Shown: positions 31,675 to 34,853 of the stretch, piece by piece
Position numbering within the stretch: the stretch's first letter is position 1
Layout of the letters: each line of letters starts with the position of its first letter
Source of the DNA: Streptomyces sp. 8L
GTDB taxonomy: Bacteria > Actinomycetota > Actinomycetes > Streptomycetales > Streptomycetaceae
DNA length: 34,853 bases
Direction of reading: 5' to 3'
Assembly (NCBI RefSeq): GCF_020176795.1
Contig: NZ_JAIUKE010000088.1
Location: forward strand, 1 to 34,853
Translations under genes and position numbers: made by a program
The notes under the pieces: generated by a model
What the model was told of the DNA's origin: nothing
Seen by the model: only the letters and a program-made list of their open reading frames with translations
The model's database searches: none

Positions 31675-32840
31675 CGGCCGGGACGCCCTGCGCGGAGCGG
31701 CGTGCCAGGGCCGCCCTCACCCGGGCGACCGAGCCGGGCGACGAGACCTGCGGCGGCTGGCTCCGCAGGTTCGGGGCCGTGCGGCTGCTGGACCTGCTGA
31801 CCGGCGACCGCGTTGACGCGGAGGCCCATCTCACCGGTGTCGGGGCCCAGAGGCTCGACGGATACCGGGCGCGGGCGTCCGCCGCCGAACCCGAACGCGA
31901 CCTCGCATCGGCCGGCGCCGTCGGCGCGCGGTTCGTCTGCCCCGGCGACACGGAGTGGCCCAGTCAGCTCGGTGACCTGGGCGCCGCCGCACCCGTCGGG
32001 CTGTGGGTACGCGGCGGGCCCGACCTGCGGCTCTGGGCGCTGCGGTCGGTCGCGGTGGTCGGCGCGCGGGCCTGCACCCCCTACGGCGCCCACATGGCCG
32101 CGACGCTCGCCGGCGGGCGCGCGGGGAGGGGCTGGGTGGTGGTGTCGGGCGCCGCCTTCGGGGTGGACGCGGCGGCCCACCGGGGCGCGCTCGCGGGGAG
32201 CGGGGCGACCGCCGCGGTGCTCGGCTGCGGAGTCGACACCGTCTACCCGCGCGGTCATGCCGAGTTGATCGCACGCATCGCCGAACAAGGTCTCGTCGTC
32301 GGCGAATTAGCGCCCGGAGACCATCCGACGCGCAGCAGGTTCGTGCTGCGCAACCGAGTGATCGCGGCACTCACCCGGGGCACCGTCGTGGTCGAGGCCG
32401 CACACCGCAGCGGATCACTGTCCACGGCCCGCTGGGCGCAGCGGCTCGGCCGCTTCACGATGGGGGTCCCCGGGCCGGTCACCAGCGGCCTCTCCGCAGG
32501 GGTGCATGAACTGCTCCGCGGCGAGGGCGTGCTGGTCACGGACGCGGAAGAGGTGATCGAGCTGGTCGGGGAGATCGGCGACCTGGCCCGGGAGAAGCGG
32601 GGGCCCGTCCTGCCCAGGGACCTGCTGCGGCCGGGGTGCGCGCGCGTCCTGGAGGCACTGCCCGCACGGGGCACGGACTCCGTCGCGGAAGTGGCACGCG
32701 AGGCGGGCACCACACCCGACGACGCCCTCGCCAGGCTGGTCGAGCTTCACTCCCTCGGGTTTGTCGAACGACACAGCGACAGGTGGCGTCCCGCCGCCCC
32801 GCTCCTGGACACCGGCGGACCCTCGCGAGGCGGTGCTTGA
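31671..32840 (+). CDS. dprA: DNA-processing protein DprA
   Basis: DprA binds single-stranded DNA and loads RecA during transformation. GTG 31671 overlaps the comM stop (GTGA). The 389-residue product has an N-terminal helical region, then the extended Rossmann fold (SVAVVGARACTPYG, VSGAAFGVDAAAHRGAL, AVLGCGVDTVYPRGH, NRVIAALTRGTVVVEAAHRS, GSLSTARWA) and a C-terminal winged helix (ARVLEALPARGTDSVAEVAR). All the expected Rossmann motifs are present. Streptomycetes are not known as naturally transformable, so a role in general recombination is the safer reading. A 169-base gap follows before whiG. Confidence 0.94.
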   Translation: MTAGTPCAERRARAALTRATEPGDETCGGWLRRFGAVRLLDLLTGDRVDAEAHLTGVGAQRLDGYRARASAAEPERDLASAGAVGARFVCPGDTEWPSQLGDLGAAAPVGLWVRGGPDLRLWALRSVAVVGARACTPYGAHMAATLAGGRAGRGWVVVSGAAFGVDAAAHRGALAGSGATAAVLGCGVDTVYPRGHAELIARIAEQGLVVGELAPGDHPTRSRFVLRNRVIAALTRGTVVVEAAHRSGSLSTARWAQRLGRFTMGVPGPVTSGLSAGVHELLRGEGVLVTDAEEVIELVGEIGDLAREKRGPVLPRDLLRPGCARVLEALPARGTDSVAEVAREAGTTPDDALARLVELHSLGFVERHSDRWRPAAPLLDTGGPSRGGA

Positions 32841-33009
32841 CCTGGGGCATTCGGGTGACAGGGTGAGGCGAATGACCTCCATATCCCGCTGACCGCCGTA
32901 CCGGTCCCGGCCGCGTCGTCCCCCCATGCGTACGCGTACCGCGATCGGAACGTCACGCTACGCTCAAGTCCATCTCCCCACGTCACAGCAGAACGGCTCA
33001 AGGCACCGC

Positions 33010-33846
33010 ATGCCCCAGCACACCTCCGGGCCCGACCGCACCGCGGCCCGGTCGGCACCCCCCACGGCCCGGAGCGCCGACCGGCCGCCCGCGCCCTCGT
33101 CGCTCGACGAGCTGTGGCGGTCCTACAAGGCGACGGGCGACGGACGGCTGCGCGAGCAGCTGATCCTGCACTACTCGCCGCTGGTGAAGTACGTCGCGGG
33201 CCGGGTCAGCGTCGGTCTTCCGCCCAACGTGGAGCAGGCGGACTTCGTCTCCTCCGGTGTGTTCGGGCTGATCGACGCCATCGAGAAGTTCGACATCACG
33301 CGGGCCATCAAGTTCGAGACGTACGCGATCACCCGCATCCGCGGCGCGATGATCGACGAACTGCGCGCACTGGACTGGATTCCCCGCTCCGTGCGGCAGA
33401 AGGCCCGCGCCGCCGAGCGCGCCTACGCGACCCTGGAGGCGCAGCTGCGGCGGACCCCCTCGGAAGGGGAGGTCGCCGAGGAGATGGGCATCGGCGTCGA
33501 TGAACTGCACGCGGTCTTCAGCCAGTTGTCCCTCGCCAATGTCGTCGCCCTGGAGGAGCTGCTGCATGTCGGCGCCGAGGGCGACCGGCTCAGCCTCATG
33601 GACACCCTGGAGGACACCGCCGCCGACGATCCCGTCGAGGTGGCGGAGGACCGCGAGCAGCGCAGGCTGCTCGCCCGCGCCATCAACACCCTGCCCGACC
33701 GGGAGAAGACCGTCGTCACGCTCTACTACTACGAGGGCCTCACACTCGCGGAGATCGGCAACGTGCTCGGCGTCACGGAGAGCAGAGTCAGCCAGATCCA
33801 CACGAAGTCGGTCCTCCAGCTGCGGGCCAAATTGGCGGATTTGTAG
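33010..33846 (+). CDS. whiG: Sporulation sigma factor WhiG
   Basis: WhiG is the FliA-class sigma factor that commits aerial hyphae to sporulation; in Streptomyces it is held by the anti-sigma RsiG with c-di-GMP and repressed by BldD. ATG 33010 gives 278 residues that begin MPQHTSG, as in S. coelicolor. Region 2 reads [44 protein letters not shown] and [20 protein letters not shown]; region 3 [20 protein letters not shown]; region 4 [20 protein letters not shown]. The upstream gap holds TCACGCTACGCTCA at 32953-32966, at best a weak partial match to the BldD consensus, and no clear -35. Confidence 0.97.
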   Translation: MPQHTSGPDRTAARSAPPTARSADRPPAPSSLDELWRSYKATGDGRLREQLILHYSPLVKYVAGRVSVGLPPNVEQADFVSSGVFGLIDAIEKFDITRAIKFETYAITRIRGAMIDELRALDWIPRSVRQKARAAERAYATLEAQLRRTPSEGEVAEEMGIGVDELHAVFSQLSLANVVALEELLHVGAEGDRLSLMDTLEDTAADDPVEVAEDREQRRLLARAINTLPDREKTVVTLYYYEGLTLAEIGNVLGVTESRVSQIHTKSVLQLRAKLADL

Positions 33847-33855
33847 AGTGGTCCT

Positions 33856-34443
33856 GTGCCCAGGATTCGAGCGGCCTCCGTGGCCGAGCACCGGACCATG
33901 CAGCGCGACGCCCTGCTCGACGCCGCGCGCACCCTGCTGTCGGAAGGCGGCACCGAGGCGCTGACCTTCCCCGCTCTCGCCGAGCGCACGGGCCTCGCCC
34001 GGTCGTCCGTCTACGAGTACTTCCGCTCCCGCGCCGCCGTCGTCGAGGAGCTGTGCGCCGTCGACTTCCCGGTCTGGGCGGCGGAGGTGTCCGCAGCCAT
34101 GGCCGCCGCCACCACCCCGGAGGCCAGGATCGAGGCGTACGTCCGCACCCAGCTCGCGCTGGTCGGCGACCGGCGTCACCGCGCCGTCGTGGCCATCTCC
34201 GCGAGCGAGCTGGACGACGGGGCCCGCGAGAAGATCCGCGCGTCCCACGGCGGGCTCGTCGCCATGGTCGTCGCGGCGCTCGGCGACCTCGGCCACCGCA
34301 GCCCCCGGCTCGCCGCCATGCTGCTCCAGGGCGTCGTGGACGCGGCCGTGCGCCGCATCGAACTCGGGGCGGCCGAGGAGCCGGACGAGATCGCGGAGGC
34401 CGCCGTCTCCATGGCGCTCGGGGGCGTCGGCGGCCGGATCTGA
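33856..34443 (+). CDS. TetR family transcriptional regulator
   Basis: GTG 33856, nine bases after the whiG stop, gives 195 residues. The helix-turn-helix is typical (LLDAARTLLSEGGTEALTFP, ALAERTGLARSSVYEYFRSR, residues about 18-60); the ligand domain has no recognisable specificity. The close spacing suggests cotranscription with whiG, and this gene is a constant neighbour of whiG in Streptomyces. Its 3' end is covered on the other strand by the apparent continuation of the M23 reading frame, which I regard as spurious. Confidence 0.9.
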   Translation: MPRIRAASVAEHRTMQRDALLDAARTLLSEGGTEALTFPALAERTGLARSSVYEYFRSRAAVVEELCAVDFPVWAAEVSAAMAAATTPEARIEAYVRTQLALVGDRRHRAVVAISASELDDGAREKIRASHGGLVAMVVAALGDLGHRSPRLAAMLLQGVVDAAVRRIELGAAEEPDEIAEAAVSMALGGVGGRI

Positions 34444-34853
34444 CCCCGGACGCGCGGCGGGCCCCAGACGCTCCCCAAGCCTCTCGGGGCCGTCGGGCCC
34501 GCGGGGCCCCACAGCGGCAGCAGCCGCGACGGCGCCCCGCGCAGCAGCTCGGGCGGCAGCAGCGACAGCGGGTCGAGGTAGACGCTCCCGCGCAGAAGTC
34601 CCCAGTGCAGGCAGCCCGCCGGGCAGTGGAAGGGCCCCGCGGCGAGCCGTGCCACCGGCTGCCCTGCCCGCACCGCGTCCCCCTTCGCCACCAGCGGTAG
34701 TACTGGTTCGTAGGTGATCCGCAGCGCCGGCGTGCCCGTACCCGCGAGGGCGATCCCCCGCCCCCCGCGCCCCGCGCCCCCCCCCCCCCCCCCCACCCCG
34801 CTGGCACCCGCCGCGCGCACCGTGGCGCCGGGGGAGGCGGCGAGGTCCACGCC
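34176..34853 (-). CDS. M23 family metallopeptidase, C-terminal part, disturbed by a C-run
   Basis: The frame enters from the right edge, so the N-terminus is outside. M23 (LytM) domain features are PGATVRAA, YEPVLPLVAKGDAVRAGQPVARL and CPAGCLHWGL, where CLHWG carries the second HxH-type histidine. M23 enzymes cut peptidoglycan peptide bonds; many have a signal peptide. Between PGATVRAA and TYEPV the expected strand text is replaced by a Gly/Arg-rich string coded by runs of C (about 34756-34795), probably sequence error. The frame then continues past the expected end (near 34450-34500) 268 bases antisense into the TetR gene, so the true C-terminus is uncertain. Confidence 0.65.
   Translation of the reverse strand, partial: GVDLAASPGATVRAAGASGVGGGGGGAGRGGRGIALAGTGTPALRITYEPVLPLVAKGDAVRAGQPVARLAAGPFHCPAGCLHWGLLRGSVYLDPLSLLPPELLRGAPSRLLPLWGPAGPTAPRGLGSVWGPPRVRGQIRPPTPPSAMETAASAISSGSSAAPSSMRRTAASTTPWSSMAASRGLRWPRSPSAATTMATSPPWDARIFSRAPSSSSLAEMATTAR

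Noticed and set aside
32870..32966. BldD operator upstream of whiG
   Set aside because: Only partial matches to the consensus are visible; not strong enough to list as a feature.
34176..34443. M23 C-terminal extension overlapping TetR
   Set aside because: The overlapping residues are Ser/Ala/Arg shadow text of the well-supported TetR gene; the continuation is probably due to a frame error upstream.

Overview
The window is high-GC actinobacterial DNA (strong G/C third-position bias, many GTG starts), almost certainly from a Streptomyces chromosome. The clearest markers are whiG next to its TetR-like neighbour, four tandem type I signal peptidase genes (sipW-X-Y-Z), and the rpsP-khpA-rimM-trmD-rplS block.

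Left part (1-8940): the 3' part of a gene resembling the GTPase-associated protein 1 family, a secreted multidomain GH59 galactosylceramidase-like enzyme, and on the minus strand an eroded respiratory nitrate reductase locus. The locus has a NarG-like protein that has lost the N-terminal iron-sulfur ligands, followed by narJ; narH and narI are absent and a 21-codon mini-ORF sits where narH should be. The segment ends in degenerate 33-35 bp hairpin repeats and then an 84-base tract of only G and C. ffh begins abruptly in mid-gene at the end of that tract, so this is very likely a contig junction or sequencing artefact, and the left and right parts may not be neighbours in the real chromosome.

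Middle part (9028-21976): truncated ffh with a strong terminator, then on the minus strand a complete homologue set of the functionally unassigned Escherichia coli yhf operon: yhfZ regulator, a PRD-domain protein (yhfY), yhfU, the yhfT transporter, php (yhfV), yhfS, yhfX and a phosphopentomutase-like yhfW. Two similar inverted repeats, one at the start of yhfZ and one before yhfY, are candidate YhfZ operators. This looks like a self-contained uptake, catabolism and regulation module and is the best candidate for an undescribed system here. It is followed by a methyltransferase gene, a divergent archaeal/eukaryotic-type prolyl-tRNA synthetase and a SprT-like zinc protein.

Right part (22216-34853): conserved core. 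rpsP, khpA, rimM, trmD and rplS serve ribosome and tRNA maturation; sipWXYZ process secreted proteins; a Nudix hydrolase and a DUF2469 protein follow; yraN, comM (yifB) and dprA form a recombination/DNA-uptake group with tightly coupled starts; then come whiG (sporulation sigma factor), a TetR regulator and the C-terminal part of an M23 peptidase that itself contains a suspicious C-run. The DUF2469-yraN gap carries eleven 9-bp repeats, a 14-bp palindrome and a DnaA-box-like site. No rRNA, tRNA, CRISPR array, insertion sequence or phage gene was recognised.
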